Shown: positions 37,382 through 51,579 of the stretch, in pieces
Layout of the letters: every line of letters begins with the position of its first letter
Position numbering within the stretch: the stretch's first letter is position 1
NCBI RefSeq assembly: GCF_024713945.1
Contig: NC_134680.1
Span: forward strand, 129,001-193,000
Source of the DNA: Dermatophagoides farinae
Taxonomy: Eukaryota; Arthropoda; Arachnida; Sarcoptiformes; Pyroglyphidae
Length of the DNA stretch: 64,000 bases
Reading direction: 5' to 3'
Notes under the pieces: model-generated
Seen by the model: the letters and a program-made list of their open reading frames with translations, nothing else
Databases searched by the model: none
What the model was told of the DNA's origin: nothing
Translations under genes and position numbers: made by a program

Positions 37382-39434
37382 TCAACTTTGCAATACAGGT
37401 ATCGACGTTGATTGTGGTGACAATAAAAATTGTGGGTCATAAAATGAAAATGATGCTGGTGTAAATGGTGATAATGGTGGAATCGGTATTGTTGGTGTTA
37501 ATGGTGGTGCTGTAGTTGTTGCTGTTGTCGAGGATGATCCACTATTACCACCACTGTTACCAATTACATTTCCATTGCCAATATTTCCTGTGGTCGAACT
37601 ACCACCACCACCATTATTATTATTATTATTATTATTATTGGCAATACTACTATTAATATGTGGTGGAAATTGAAACAGATTAGCACCACTTGCATATCTT
37701 GGACTTTGTAACAGTAATGGACTTAATGAATTGAAAAATGAATATGTGGAATTAAACAAACCAGGTGTATGTTTAGCCAAAAATGGTGATGTATATGTTA
37801 CGATTGGTGTCTGTAATGATTGTGCAAACGATAAATTATTACGTGTTGGACTATTTGGTATAGCACATATTGGTGGTGGTTTATGTTTGGATTTTCCACC
37901 ATTACCACTATTGTTGGTATTACTGCCACCACCATTTGATGATAAATTGGATGCTGATGATGGTGAGTTTGTAATAATAACTTCTTGCTTAATTTTATTC
38001 ATCAACGTTGTTGTCGATGATGATGATGATGATACATTCGATGGTGACGATGTAATATCATTCAATTTATCATTATTATTACCACTGTTTGCCATTGCCA
38101 TCGATTCAATCGATGAACATGAACCAGGATTTTTATCTGAATCACGATCCGACAATGATGATGCGGATGATGCAGAAGAATGTGCCGATTGGCTTAGATT
38201 TACTGGTGAACAATCATTCGATAGATTTGAATATACATCTGTCAATGATGGCGATGGTGAACGTATCGATAATGGTGATGGCGATGATGCAGATGCAGAT
38301 GATGAAATGTTCGATGGTGAGGACTGTATTTTTAAATTATAATCATTTGTCATCAATTTAGTTCTTTTATTATTTGCACCACCATTGGTGGATTTTATTA
38401 TTGATGAACCATTCATATAATTGAAATGACTATTATTACAATTGTCAGAATTTTCTGTCCAACCACCACTTTCAGATGATAGTGATTCATTATTATCGGT
38501 TGTTGCTTCATTGTTGTTACGTTTTTTGGATAAATTTTTTCCAGTTTTAAATGAAAGATCTGTAGGTTCCATTGATGGCATATAAATGCTATTATTATTC
38601 GGTTCACACATTGTGGTTGTTCCTGGCGTCGAAGCTGACGTCGTTGTGGTTGTTGTTTGTTGACCAAATATTGGAAGATGGTTCAATGGATGATGATGGT
38701 GATGTGAATGGTGTGACAATGGATGATGATGATGTGTTGGTAAAACAGGAAAATTGAAAAAATTGGGCTCTTTTTTAATCGATGTCGTTGATGTTGCCGC
38801 CGCTGCTGTTGTTGTTGTCGACGATGATGCGGCAGATGATATCGATGTTGCTGTTAATAGTGGTTCAAGTTTGATATCCGGAAATGATTGTGCCAATGTT
38901 GGCGATGGTGGAATCGATGATGACGCAACGGCAGCCGCGGCTAAATAACTATATGGATTCAATGGTGATTGTGATAATGTTTTCGACATGGCAGCAGCTT
39001 GTGCGGCCTGATTAAATGCAGCCATTTTTGCCGCCGCTGCTGCTGCAGCGTTTGATGCGGCTGCCGCTGCAGCTGTTGCAGCCGTATCCAATTTTTGTGA
39101 ATCTGGATATGATACAAATTTATATACAAATTTTTGTCCCAAAACTTTTTTGATAATATTCTTGTCATAATAATAACGTAATGCTCGCGACAATTTATCA
39201 TAATTCATGTTATGCTTATTCTTGCGCAATCCCCATAACCGGGCGACTTCTTCGGCGTTGACCAATTTAAATTCACCATCATTGTTTGTCCATGTTATGA
39301 TATCTTTATACTGTGTGTAAAATGAAAACAAAAAGTTAAAATTTTCAATGACAAAAAAATTGACCATCCACATACCTCATGATTGAGAAGCAATTCCAAT
39401 AGGAATTGCCATAATGTTATACTGGTCTCCATTC
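37382..39434 (-). CDS. ELK: ELK-type ETS-domain transcription factor
   Basis: This is an ETS factor of the ternary-complex (ELK) group, which works with SRF and is activated by ERK. The ETS part is split over 39376-39434 ([22 protein letters not shown] at 39432) and 37382-39310 ([20 protein letters not shown] ... [18 protein letters not shown], then [10 protein letters not shown]), joined in phase 0 across a 65-bp intron; about 661 residues. The long remainder is rich in Ala, Ser, Asn and His. Near the C-terminus, [13 protein letters not shown] followed by NLFQFPPH (about 565-568 for FQFP) matches the ELK activation domain with its Ser-Pro sites and FxFP docking motif for ERK. An acceptor (TTTTGCAATAG, 39435-39436) ends two bases before the ATG, so at least one more upstream exon is spliced to this one. 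Confidence 0.93.
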
Positions 39435-42400
39435 CTATTGCAAAATGAACGAGAAAAAAAGAACATTTTTTCAATTAGAAAAATTGAAACAAAAACAAAA
39501 AAGAATGTACAATTTTCAATCAACCAAACAACAACAACAACACGCACACACAAGCGAGGAATCGGAGAATCCGTAGAGATCAAGTAAAAAAAACAAAAAC
39601 AAAAAACAATTAAACAAAATCAAAACCAGACTGTACAGAATTTAGAAAAAAAAATCAAAATTGAAAATTCAATCCAAATAGGATTTCAACGTGTTTTTTT
39701 TGGTGGTGGTGATGGTGTGGTTGTGGCTAGCCTTCTCTTTCTCTTTATCCACAACATACACACAAACATCATTTCTAAATAGGGAAAATACACACAACAC
39801 ACACACATAACTTGTCTTTTTTTTTCTTACCATTCCATCGAATGATTCAACATCAATATATATCCATCTTAAGCACATAACTAACTTATGAAAAACAACA
39901 ACAAGAACTGCATCATACAAGCTAAAAACACAAACACACACACATCCTACGATCATCATCATAGAAATATCACTTTTTGTTTTGTTTTTTGGCGCCTCAA
40001 ACAGGAAAGAACCTTCGGAATAGAATGATGAAGAAAAACAACAACAAGCTATTCTTTAAATGAATGAATGAATGGAATCTAATCAACAAACAAAACAAGT
40101 GATTAACATCGAAAAAATGTGTGGTAAAGAATCAATCACAATTAACCTATAATAATAATAATAATTTAATTTGTATAAATAGAATTTTTTTCTTGAAAAA
40201 AATGACTGATTTCCATGATGATTCATGATGATTCTTGTCATAGGCCAATACAATAAAAGTCAGTCACCAAAACACCAAAACAAAAACAAAGAAAATCTTT
40301 TGTATTACACACACACAAACACAAAAAATGATAATCTTCTTTTATTATTATCGTCTAGTCTGGTGTGATGAAAAATTTTTTAATGACAAAAATATGAAAT
40401 CTTTTTGTTTTCCTCCAGAACAACAATTTAAATCATACGCACACTAAAAAAACAAACCGGAACTAAATCATGATGCTGGTGATTAAACATATTCGATAAT
40501 TATTCAATCATCATTCTTGTCATTATCAATATATATTGGGACAACAAATCAAATTAATCAATCATTCAATGAAATGGTAATCAGAGAAACCAGAAATCAT
40601 CATCTTCCTATTTTTTCTGGTTTGCAAACAAAAAAATGTCGACGTGTGTGTGTGTATGTTTGTCTATGTCTTTTTTTTCCAATTCAGGCTGGTTTTTTGT
40701 TATCTTAGGTTTTGTGTGTGTGTCTGTGTTACATATTTACACACCAAACACACAAAAAAGGAAGAGAAAATATTAAAAAAAAAAACAGAAAAAAATAGAC
40801 ACGCAGGCTACAAAATCCAATATTTGGCTTTAAACAACACACCATCCTATTATGATGATGATTCTATAATAAAATCCTAATCTTAATCAATCCGACCACA
40901 ACAACGATAACGACACACAAGAGAAGAAATCGCGACCAAACCCGAAAACCCAGCCAACCAAAAAAAGAAAAATTGAATTTTATCATCAATCTCTCTTTCT
41001 CTCTCTGTTCCCTCTCACTACATATCCAATTATCATCACCCATTATCCAATGGGTGATGACAAAGATGATTTCAATCTCTTTCACTCAATCATATTGAAA
41101 GCCCCCAACAACGACCAGCTAACATCGAAACCCACAAATATTCCACACAAGCAGAACAAAACAAAGCAAAATCAAAACGACAGAGGTAATAAATGATGAA
41201 TAAAAATCAAATCCAATCGACAAAAAACAAGGGAAAAAAGAAAGTTTGGTTAACATACAATACATTGAATCAACGGAACTTGTTGCTTATTGTGTTGTGG
41301 TCAACATACACTAGATGATGACAAGAAAAAATCTCTCTGAAGAAAAAAAAACGGAAAAAACACTAGAAAAAAAAACATATTGGAACAATGCAATTCTCAT
41401 CACCAAATGTTTTTCATCATCATCATTATTATCATGTCCGTGGTAACTATCAGTGAGAGGGAGAGAGAGAACAAAAAGAAAGTACGATCTATACCGACGA
41501 TTACAGAAAAAAGACAAAAAAATTGCCATCCATTCAGATCATGGTTAATGATGATTTTGATGACTAATCCCTCAATTTTGATCAATTTTAATTGGTTATC
41601 CGTCATCAATCAATCAACAGGAACTAAGAACTAAATTTAATTTAATTTTTTTCAATCCAAAAAAATATGAACCGGATCCTAGGTGAGGTTGGTGTATTAA
41701 TAAAAAAAAATCATGAAATTGACAACAACTAGATGGCGCAACAATTAACGATACACACACAAGATGACCAAATGATTTATTCGAAAAAAAAAACTAAAAA
41801 ACAAACACAATTGTCAATTTGAACAAGAACAAAATCCATACTCCTCTCTCTCTCTCTCTCTCAACAATCGAAACATCGTCGAAATCTGATCCATCAAGCG
41901 CACTAAATTTTAATATATCATCATATCATATCGCACGCATACACATGTATCGAGATTCATCATATCATCATCATCACTAATCGAAAAAAATCCAAAAAAA
42001 CAAGTCAATAATTTTCGTTCGATTATTCCAAAAATATCTTTTTACACACACACACACAAAACACAGCATCGATTTGTACTAAGCCAATGGGTTGGTTCTT
42101 TATCAAAATGACAAAAAAATCAAACCAAAATGATAAAGAGAAAGAAAAAATGTAAATAATTCACACGCTAATACTAATTTGATATACCCTCAATTTAACA
42201 ACAAAAAAAAACAGAAACCAGAAAAAAATTTGGAATTCAATGATGATGCCAAAAACATCGTCATCATCAATAGATCCTGACATTTGATGATTTCAGATTA
42301 ATCAATCAATCGAACATAAAAAAAAGGAGAGAGAAAAAAACATTTTATCGTCAAAAATCTGTCATAATTTTCAATTACACACACACACATTGAAAAAGAC

Positions 42401-44931
42401 AAAAAACAATGTAATGTAGAAGCTGATGAATTGATTTAATCCAAACAATACGACAAATTATTCAAAGAATTATTATTGGAGAAACACACAAGTAATTGGT
42501 TATTGATTAATCACATGCTTCAATATAGTGTGCATATGTCATGTATGTGTCGTAGTAATTGTGATAATCACTCAAATTGAAATTAAATGATAAAAAACAA
42601 ACGACAAAGACGACACACATACATTGTGTGTAAAGAATGAATGAAATGGATGGATGGGTGAGCAGAATTTTCGGTGCAAAATTGTAATTAAAAAAAAAAC
42701 AAAAACAAAAAGAATTTTCAATTGAGATCAACAATGACAATGCTGATTTTCTTTTTTCAAGCATAGAAAATTGAACAACTTGGGGTTTGTTCAACAAGGG
42801 GTGAAAGAAATCGAACATCATCATCATCGAATCGATAGATTGAAATTCGATTTCAAGTTTAACCAAATGAATTTTTTTTTTTGAAATTCGAGCCACAACA
42901 ACGACAAGCAAAAGGGACATTCACACATACAGAGACAAAACAGAAAAAAATAGACAAAATTTTTAGAAACAAAACACACCAGAATAACATATACAGTTGA
43001 TGCTATTACTACGACGTCCAAAGAAAATCCTGAAATTCACAGTGAACCAAAGGAAATTTTGCTAGTTATTGTTGTTGTTTTCAATTAAAACATTATACAC
43101 ACAGGTGGATAAAACACACACACACACAACAGAATCGAATGAAACAAAAATAACATCACAGTCACACACACACAGATTGAACAAATGGACTTTTTTCAAG
43201 CAAAAGAATAATTTACCAAATTCTGGTCAATGATATTTCCTTTTCGGTTTTTTTCGATTGAATGATGATGATGTTTATTTATCAAAAAAATTAGGTGGTT
43301 GTCGATTCAGGTAGATACACAAACAATCAATGATGATTCAATCGTTTTCATTGTTAAAAAAAACATGAATTACATTTTTTTACCGTATAAATTAAATATA
43401 ATGTGTGTGTGTAGTATGCGCACAGAACAAAGTACAAAATGAAAATGCAGTGTGTGTCTTTTGTGTATTGTATCCATATACAACTTTCTCATACATCAAC
43501 CAAAAAAAAATAATCGACCAACAAAACAACATGCATGTAGTGAGTGCATGAATTTCATTTCACATTCACAACACACATAAAATCGAAAAAAATGTTTGTT
43601 TTTTTTCTCAAGTTAGCTTTTGGTGTTCACACAAGTGTTGCTGCTACTTGAATGGTGGTGGTAATGGTGGCGGGGTCAATACCGAAAGAAAAAACGAAGA
43701 AAGAAGCATTAAGAAGTAGAAGTAAAATAAATTGGAAGCAGTAATTATGTAAAGTTAATAATTGAAAGGGGTAGTATAGTAGTGGTATATCACAAAACTA
43801 TCACATGACGTCAATTATCTCATCATTCATATTGAACGTCTTCTTCTACCTCCTCCTCAGTCATTCAAATACAAGTAGTAGTAGTAGCATTGAATAACCA
43901 GACAGTGAGACACACAAAGAGGGTGAGAGGATGAAGCCGGTTCATTTTCTTTACCATTTTTTCCCCTCATTCACTATTCTTCTTCTTTGGTCATCAATTC
44001 TTCTGGGTCCAATAACAACAACTGTCCCTTTTTCATGAAAAAAATGCTTCAATGTCTGTGTTCGTGTGTGTTGCGTTTACAGTACAACTACACTTGGTTA
44101 GTGTGTGTGTGTGTATGTTCCAAGGCCGTATTGATGAGAATTATATATTTTTCTCATTCATTTTCATTGTCATTGTCAATGATGATCATCAAATGAATTC
44201 TTCAAATTGCGTTTGCGTTCACTTATTGGGAGATGTCGTCATCATCATCATCATCATCGTTATCCACAGAAAAGCAACAAATCGGTTAACAACAAAAAGA
44301 ATCAGATCTTTTTCAGCCGTTCGATGAAAAAAAAATTTTTTAACCAGAAAAAGCTAGTTATCTTTGTTTTCAATATGTACACAAAAATGCATAAATCGAT
44401 AATGGATGGACTAGAGAAAAAACAATTTAACCGAAAAAAATCCATGATTTCTGTGTGTGTGTGTGCGTGTGAGGATATACTGTATAAATATCGACGACCA
44501 ACAATTACACAGGACAGGTAAATCGAATTCAAGCAAGCCAAAAAAAAACTAAGACGATCGATGATATGATTCGAACGTGAAAAGTGAAATACAGAAAAAA
44601 AGTTCAAGTTTACAATAAAAACGAAAAACAAGAATGGTATGGCCCGAGGGATAGACCAATGAAAAAAAAACGAAATAAAATGAAGGACGAAGGCCATCAC
44701 CGTCACAACAACACATCATTTTGAATCGCGAAAGGTTAGGGAAAAAATCTTGAATTACAACCTGGTTTGTTTGTTTGAAATGTAAAGCTGCAGCAGCCAT
44801 GGCCATGGGAATCCAAAATTAAAAAAAAATAAAGAAACTTACCTTTCACACACATGCACACAAAAAGGTCAGGTGCATATACAAGTGTATGTAGTATCTA
44901 TCAGGAGTTCTAGAATGCCCAGCGGGCAGCA

Positions 44932-44952
44932 TTTTTTTTTTTTTTTTTTTTT
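44932..44952. repeat. Poly(T) run of 21
   Basis: An uninterrupted T21 on the plus strand, followed by a second T run near 45070-45084. No element body was recognised next to it. Confidence 0.85.
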
Positions 44953-47900
44953 GATTCAAGATTTTTAATGATTGAATCTTGTTGTAGTTGTTCACCTGTA
45001 TTTGTGTGTGCGTGAGTGTAAATATACAGTAGGTTGAAAGCGAAAAAAGAAACCAATTTACCTTGATCTGTTTTTTTTTTTTTTTTGAAAAAAAATTGGC
45101 CAGGTATTCTCCACACACACACACACACATGCACAAAATGAACGAAAGAAGGAAGAACGTAATCGATTCGAATTTTTTCGAAATTGATTGAAAAATATTA
45201 TTATGTAAAAAAAAGATAAACAAAACCGAACCAACTAATAAACATCACATGGCATAATTAATACACAACCATCATCATTAGAGAGAAAAAAAAACAGAAA
45301 ACCGCTGCCAGTCCTTAATAAAATTTATCAATGCAATAGCACGAATCATCATCATCAGAATTATTAAAAAAAAGAGCTTTCAATGTTGATGAAACGAAAA
45401 AAATTACCGGTGTCACTCCCCACATTTCTGCACATCCCATTCATCATTATGATCAAAAACAACGAAAACAAAAACAACCAATACCAACAACAGAAACAGA
45501 ATCTATCCATCTATTTATATAAATTGATTCTATCTATAAATAGAAAATTTCCAAAAAAAAATTATAAAAATCGCAATTATTGTTGCCGATCAACAACAAC
45601 AACAACAACAACTGAATGAAGAGGATCAAGAGATCCAATGAGAAGAAAAAAATATAATTAATTAAAAATTGAATGTGAACAACCAAAACGGCCAAGACAA
45701 ACAAGAAAAAAACGATAATGATGATCAACAACAAAAACAACATTGGAATCATTTCTTTCTCTTCTCTCCCAAATGTACTCATTGTATGTTAATGGAATGA
45801 ATGAAAAATACACCCACACACACACAACGCACAACACCCACCCACATTTAAAATGATAAATTTATCGAAAATTGACTGTGTTTGGTTATCTTGTGATATG
45901 ATGAAGCAATACAAAGTGTTTTATCATTTTTCTGCGTACAACTCTTTGATTACCAGAAAAAAATGATTGGCATCCATGCATGCATTGAAAAAAATGACCA
46001 ATCAGGCTAATCATACAGTTATTAACACTTTTTTGTCATTTCAAATCCGAAAAAATCTAAAATTCGCCATCGACATACTTAATATATATGGATATTAACG
46101 AAAAAAAGAAAAAAAAACATTTAATCGTCAACATCCTGATCATTGAGTGAGACACGCGAGGGGGGGATTTTCATGCGTAGGTGGGATATAACGACAAAAT
46201 GGTTGGGCCAAAAAATTTAATAATAACAAAACGACTATAACGTCATAACAATAAACAAGAAAATGAGGAACAACGACAACAATGATCACATACAAAACGG
46301 AAGCGGAAATGGCAGAGAGAGAGAGAAAAAAAACATCAAGAAATTCAATAACAACAACAATATATTACCATTTAAATAGCTGAAACCATTTTATTACATA
46401 CATCAACAAATGAAAGGCAAAAAAAAAATCAAACGTATCGAACCAACACATACACACAAATTAATGGTATGATTCATTTTGAAAAATGTGGTATATCCTC
46501 TGTGTGTGATCTACATTGATTCTCCACATTCTCTATAGAGGATGATGATGAAAATTCTGGTCAATTTTGATTTTTCCATTGTCTGTGTGTGTGTGTGTGT
46601 AATATTTACTGAAAAAAGAGATAAATATCACTGGTGGAGAAAAGGAAAAGGGGACAAAATTCAAAGGAATATTTACAATGAAAGGGAAAAAACTTGGACA
46701 AAACAGGAAGATGGGATGATTTTCAATAACAAATGGTCATTACCACCAGAAACGCCTCGTAAACATTGTCACATAAACAGACCCAGAGTGTGTGTTATCA
46801 AACAATTCACACACAAGGTAAAACGAAAAAAAAGTCCAAAAGGCAAAGAGAAACATTTATTCAAGGACACAAGGTGTTCCAGAAACCTACATACACAAAT
46901 GGTAGTTCAAATGAATGAAAAAAAAAGAAAACGAAAAGGAAAGGAAAAGAAAAAAGAAAATTTCCTTTCCTTTTTGAATTTTCTTTTTTCATCCATAATC
47001 ACACACACACACACATCAAGGTCAAGTAATTTTATTCATTTTCATCATCACCATCATCATGATTGGATACAAAGAGAAACATTGACCTTGTCTTCTTCTT
47101 CATAATCATCTTGATCAATTATGAAAAATAAGGAAAAAACGAAATTTGAAATCTGAAATCGATTGAGATCCAAAAACCAATTGTCCGATGGATGTGTGTG
47201 TGTGTGTATGATCCAACAACAAAAAATGAGAAAAATACGGAAAACACAAAAAAACAGACACAGTGAGATTGAGAGAAAAACCTGTGTGTGGATGTATTGC
47301 ATTTCTCTCTCGGTCTTTATCTCACTCTCTAGATTTATGTTTCTTGTTCGGGATCAATCAACAACAAACAACAACAACAACAAGTTCCGACACATACAAT
47401 CAACATTGACATAGAAACCTGAAACACACACACACACACACAAAGGGAAAAAAGAAAGTAAATCAAGGCCAGGTGAGATGATTATAAATAATGATGAGAA
47501 AGAAAAAAAAAAGTTTTTGAATTTTTTGAAAAAACTAGCTCCAAGTTCATCAGGTGTGTGTGTGTGATATGTTAGACCATGGATTTTTGTTTTGTTTCGC
47601 TTTTGATCCATCGTAGATACAAACAATGCACAGATGAAAATGGCTTGTTCGTGTTTTTGATCATTTTTTTCTTCTTCAAATGATCAGACAAACAGACTAC
47701 TACATTAAATATATGGACATTGATATTCTGAAAAAATTATCTCGTTTTTTCCTCCATTTCTCCAATCTGGGTGTGTGTTGTTGTCGATCATCATCATCAA
47801 ACACGATTCTAATGATGATGATCGACAACAACAACAACAACAATAACAAAGTTCAAAGGTAAAAATCTAAAATGAGAAAAAGTAAAAACATTCAGTCATC

Positions 47901-49686
47901 CTTAGAGAGTAAGAGAGCGAGAAAGATTAGATTAAGGTCAACACACACACATCAGCCACTACTATAATCATAATACAAAACACTTGTCGCAACACACACA
48001 CAAACAGGACAGAATGATTATATAACCTATGAATGATGATGTTTAGGATGATTCCATCATCATCATCATCGTGATGATGACGATCCTAAAAAAGCTGGTT
48101 TTTCATTTTCCGTCTCTTAAAAGTTCATTTTTTTCTCATTTGAAAACTTGCTTTTCCTTTCGTTATAAAGACAGCGAAACGATAGTGAAAATCGATCAAA
48201 AAACAACAACATATAATAATGGGATGCATCTGCATCTGTCTGTCTGTCGAAGTCATCCACAATCAAAATGATGATGATGATGAAAAAAAGAGTGGTATTT
48301 TGATTGCTGAATGTTTGTTGTGTCGTGGTCGTTTTTGATTTCGATTTCAATGATAATAATAATGCCCTTGACCTATGTATTTATATATAAATGTGCGTGT
48401 GTTGTATCATATTTGGCAAAAAATAAATGGACACACACACACTCACAAACACAGGATGGACATTCAATGTTGTTGTTTGAAGATGGATGAAATAAATAAA
48501 CAACAACAGCGAAAAATTGAATTAAATTATCATAATCCTCCTGATAATAAATCTATCAATGTGATCTAATCGATTACAATAATCATTGGAAATGAAATTC
48601 TAAAAATAAATGTAAATCTTGGCAAAAAAATCAATTAATTAGCAAAACATTTACATCGAAATGATGCAATAAACGAATTGAAATTGAAAGAAATACCCGT
48701 TTATTTCAAATCATTAAATCAACGAGAGGATTATTGGCAAAAGAAAAATTAGGGAAAAAATGGCGCCCAAATCCTTTTCACTATGTCTGTCTTTATATAA
48801 TGATTATGACCGAGTTTTTTTTTCTCTTCTCAAGATGTCATCGTGTGTTTTTTCTTTCATTGTTTTCATAGTTGAACTTGACTTTCAAAAAAAAAATCCT
48901 TTTATTTTCTTCTTCTTTTTCAAATCACGATGGAACAATCGACAAAACATTGACATTGTCCAATGGAATGATGTTTTTGGAACACACACACACGAATGGG
49001 AAGGCACATAGCTACCTGTATTCCATAATCATGATAAAAACATGACAATGACACACGCAGACAGAAGCAAAAAAAAAACCACCACCAATGTGTTAATATT
49101 GCATCGTCAACATAACGTTATTATTGCAATTTTCAACTGCAATATCACACATGCATCACAAAGAGAAAAAAAATGAAATCCAAGAAAACTAATAACATAT
49201 AAAAGAAGGAAAAGGAAAAGTATGTGCGTGTGTGTGTGTGCTTGACTTGGACCATTTTTTTACTTTTTTTTAAGGCGTTTTCAGTTTCAGTTTTCATGCC
49301 ATTTCTTCCGAATACAAAAAGTTAGAGAGTGTGAGACAAGAAAATTATTCCATGATCAAGAAAACAATTGAAACGATGGAACAAAAAGTGGTTGAGATGA
49401 TAATAATCAATATGCCATTGTTTTAGGCCACCAAACAACTAAAACACGTGTAACACGTGCCAAATAAAATTATTTATGCCCTGGATTAGTGTGTGTGTGT
49501 GTTAGCTGGAAGAAAAAACAGACAGGAGATAGGCATCGTGATAATGATCATGATGATGATGATGATACAAAATGACCGAGTCTGATTGCGTCAACAAAAA
49601 AAAAAATCTCATCACCATCACCATATCTTATCTGTAAATTATGAACAAAAAACAATGGTCAAATTATAATCATCCTAATAATGATC

Positions 49687-49710
49687 ATGATGATGATGAT
49701 GATGATGATA
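49687..49710. repeat. (GAT)n microsatellite
   Basis: A trinucleotide GAT run of about eight units inside the gene-free stretch. Confidence 0.8.
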
Positions 49711-50037
49711 ATGATCAAGGTGAAAACAACGACACTACACACTTGAAAACAATTATCATCATCTGAAAATCCTGAATGATGAAACAAACAAACGAAAGAT
49801 TTATGAACAAATCTTGTTGGGCCATTCAAATTCTAATTAGATTCGTGTATCATCCATATATAATACTGTAATTTGAATGACAACAATAACCAAATGGGAC
49901 ACGCATTCATTAATTTACAATCGAAAAGACAAAAAGTTTCAAAGTAATTTGAAACTAATTGGACATAATTAATGAATGCGGGTGTGAGTGTCGGATGATA
50001 ATTATCTGGTGGAATCTACTTTTTGTCCAACACTTAC

Positions 50038-50566
50038 TTGTATGATGATGATGGTGACCATTGCCATAATGGCCATATAAATTATGATGTATCGATGATG
50101 TTAGATTCGAACCAATTATTGATGATGATGATGAAGATGATGGTATTGGTGTTGAATGGTGAGTATGCTGATGATGGTGGTGGTGAATTGATGGTGAGCC
50201 ATCATCGTTATCATTTATCGATGATGATGATGGTGGCGATGATGTGGATGATGGTGGCGATGGTGATGATCCATTTGATGATATGATTTGTTGTTGTTGT
50301 TGTTGTTGCTGATGTTGAATAACAGCCATTGCTGTTGATAAATCAAATTTAAATGATGATGATGATGATGACAATTTCATGGCGGCTTCAGCCAATAATT
50401 CTGTTGATGATGATGATGATGAGGATTCATGATGATTCTGTTGGGGATCAAGTGATAATGATTGTTGTAAATAATGTTTACGATAATACTCTGATGATGA
50501 ATGTAAAAATTGTTTCAATAAAAATGGATGCAATTGTGCATACGGAAGTAATTGTGGCGAAAACAT
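50038..50566 (-). CDS. Low-complexity coding exon, possible alternative first exon of ELK
   Basis: The frame starts with ATG at 50566 (MFSPQLLPYAQLHPFLLKQF) and stays open for 176 codons, to a strong donor after 50038 (phase 1). Content is strongly biased: Ser runs, Q8 (IQHQQQQQQQQ), Pro/Ser segments and His runs (GHHHHHTS). The first 45 residues are less repetitive and look like a real protein N-terminus; the style is that of a developmental transcription factor. I do not recognise it. No downstream exon was found before ELK, whose acceptor at 39435 fits its phase, giving ...[13 protein letters not shown]. Alternatives are an exon of a separate factor whose other exons I missed, or a chance open frame through trinucleotide repeats, although the donor and the non-repetitive start argue against that. 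Confidence 0.5.
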
Positions 50567-51547
50567 TTTCGAAAAAAGAATCGATTATTGTATCTTGTTC
50601 ATAGATGATGTAGCTGACGATTCAAACATTCGAATTTGTTCGATTTCATCGAAACGAAATTCAAGATCAATGTCAATGTCAATTGATGATGATTGGCATT
50701 GAATTTCACATTTGATTTGGAGATTTCATGATTAATTATAAAAAAATGTTCCGTTTTTTGTTGCAATCATTCTTTCTTGCACAAAATGTGTGATGTTATA
50801 TTGCTGCTATGTGGATCAATCCATCACAGATCGATTAATTATCATCATCATCATCATCATCATCACTGTCGTCGTCATTATTATTGACATTGAAGATTGA
50901 GAGAAAAAAATGTGAAATTTCTCGACACTTAGTGAACACAGAAAAACCTGATCTTATCCACATGAAAATCAGAAATCACAATTCAAATGTTGAAAAACAG
51001 AAGATCCAGTCACTCAGCCAGAATCAGTAAGTAGCACAAAATAAAACCAACAACAACAAAAAATGAATTCATTTCTGGTGTTAATCATTTTTTACACCAA
51101 AAAAAACAAAAAAAAAAACAAATTCATCATCCACACAGACACATTGACACTATGATTTCAAATGATCAGATCATCATCATCATTCACGGATTGGAGCGAA
51201 AAACGAAAAAATCAAGAAATCCAATGATCCGACAGTCTGTCGTTTGTCGTTTCTTGTTCTGTATAACTGTTGTGTTTAAATCCATTTGAAAAATATTTCA
51301 TTTCAACAACAACAAAATCTCATGGACACGAACTTGACCACGAAATCTTTTTCATGATGATGATGAAAAAAGCAGAAGAAATGTAGAACACAAGTAAACA
51401 AACATGTAAGCGAAACTTGAATGATAATGATGATGATGAGAGAAAGAAATTGAATGAGAGAAATGAATGGAAGATGATGGAACAGCACCATAAAAAAAGA
51501 GAGAGACAAAGGTTCCAAATAAATGATGATGATGGATCCTGTTGAGA

Positions 51548-51579
<32 letters not shown>

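Larger units (their letters stand above)
39435..50037 (-). other. 10.6-kb stretch without recognisable exons, possible ELK first intron
   Basis: I read this on both strands and saw only low-complexity frames from (CA)n, (GT)n, A-rich and (GAT)n tracts. It is bounded on the minus strand by a strong donor (ACAA then GTAAGTG at 50037-50036) and a good acceptor (39436-39435) whose phases match. On the plus strand it is A- and C-rich over long parts (for example 41100-41240, 45430-45520), so the minus strand is T-rich, as introns often are. That supports a minus-strand intron, but promoters and unrelated non-coding RNA could lie within. Confidence 0.4.

Noticed and set aside
37731-38342. A 203-residue plus-strand frame, Asp-rich
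   Set aside because: It is the antisense shadow of the Ser/Asn-rich part of the ELK coding exon on the minus strand.
46542-47105. A 187-residue plus-strand frame, Lys-rich
   Set aside because: It is made of (GT)n, A-rich and (CA)n tracts with matching Cys-Val, Lys and His-Thr repeats. It fits an open frame through purine-rich non-coding DNA.
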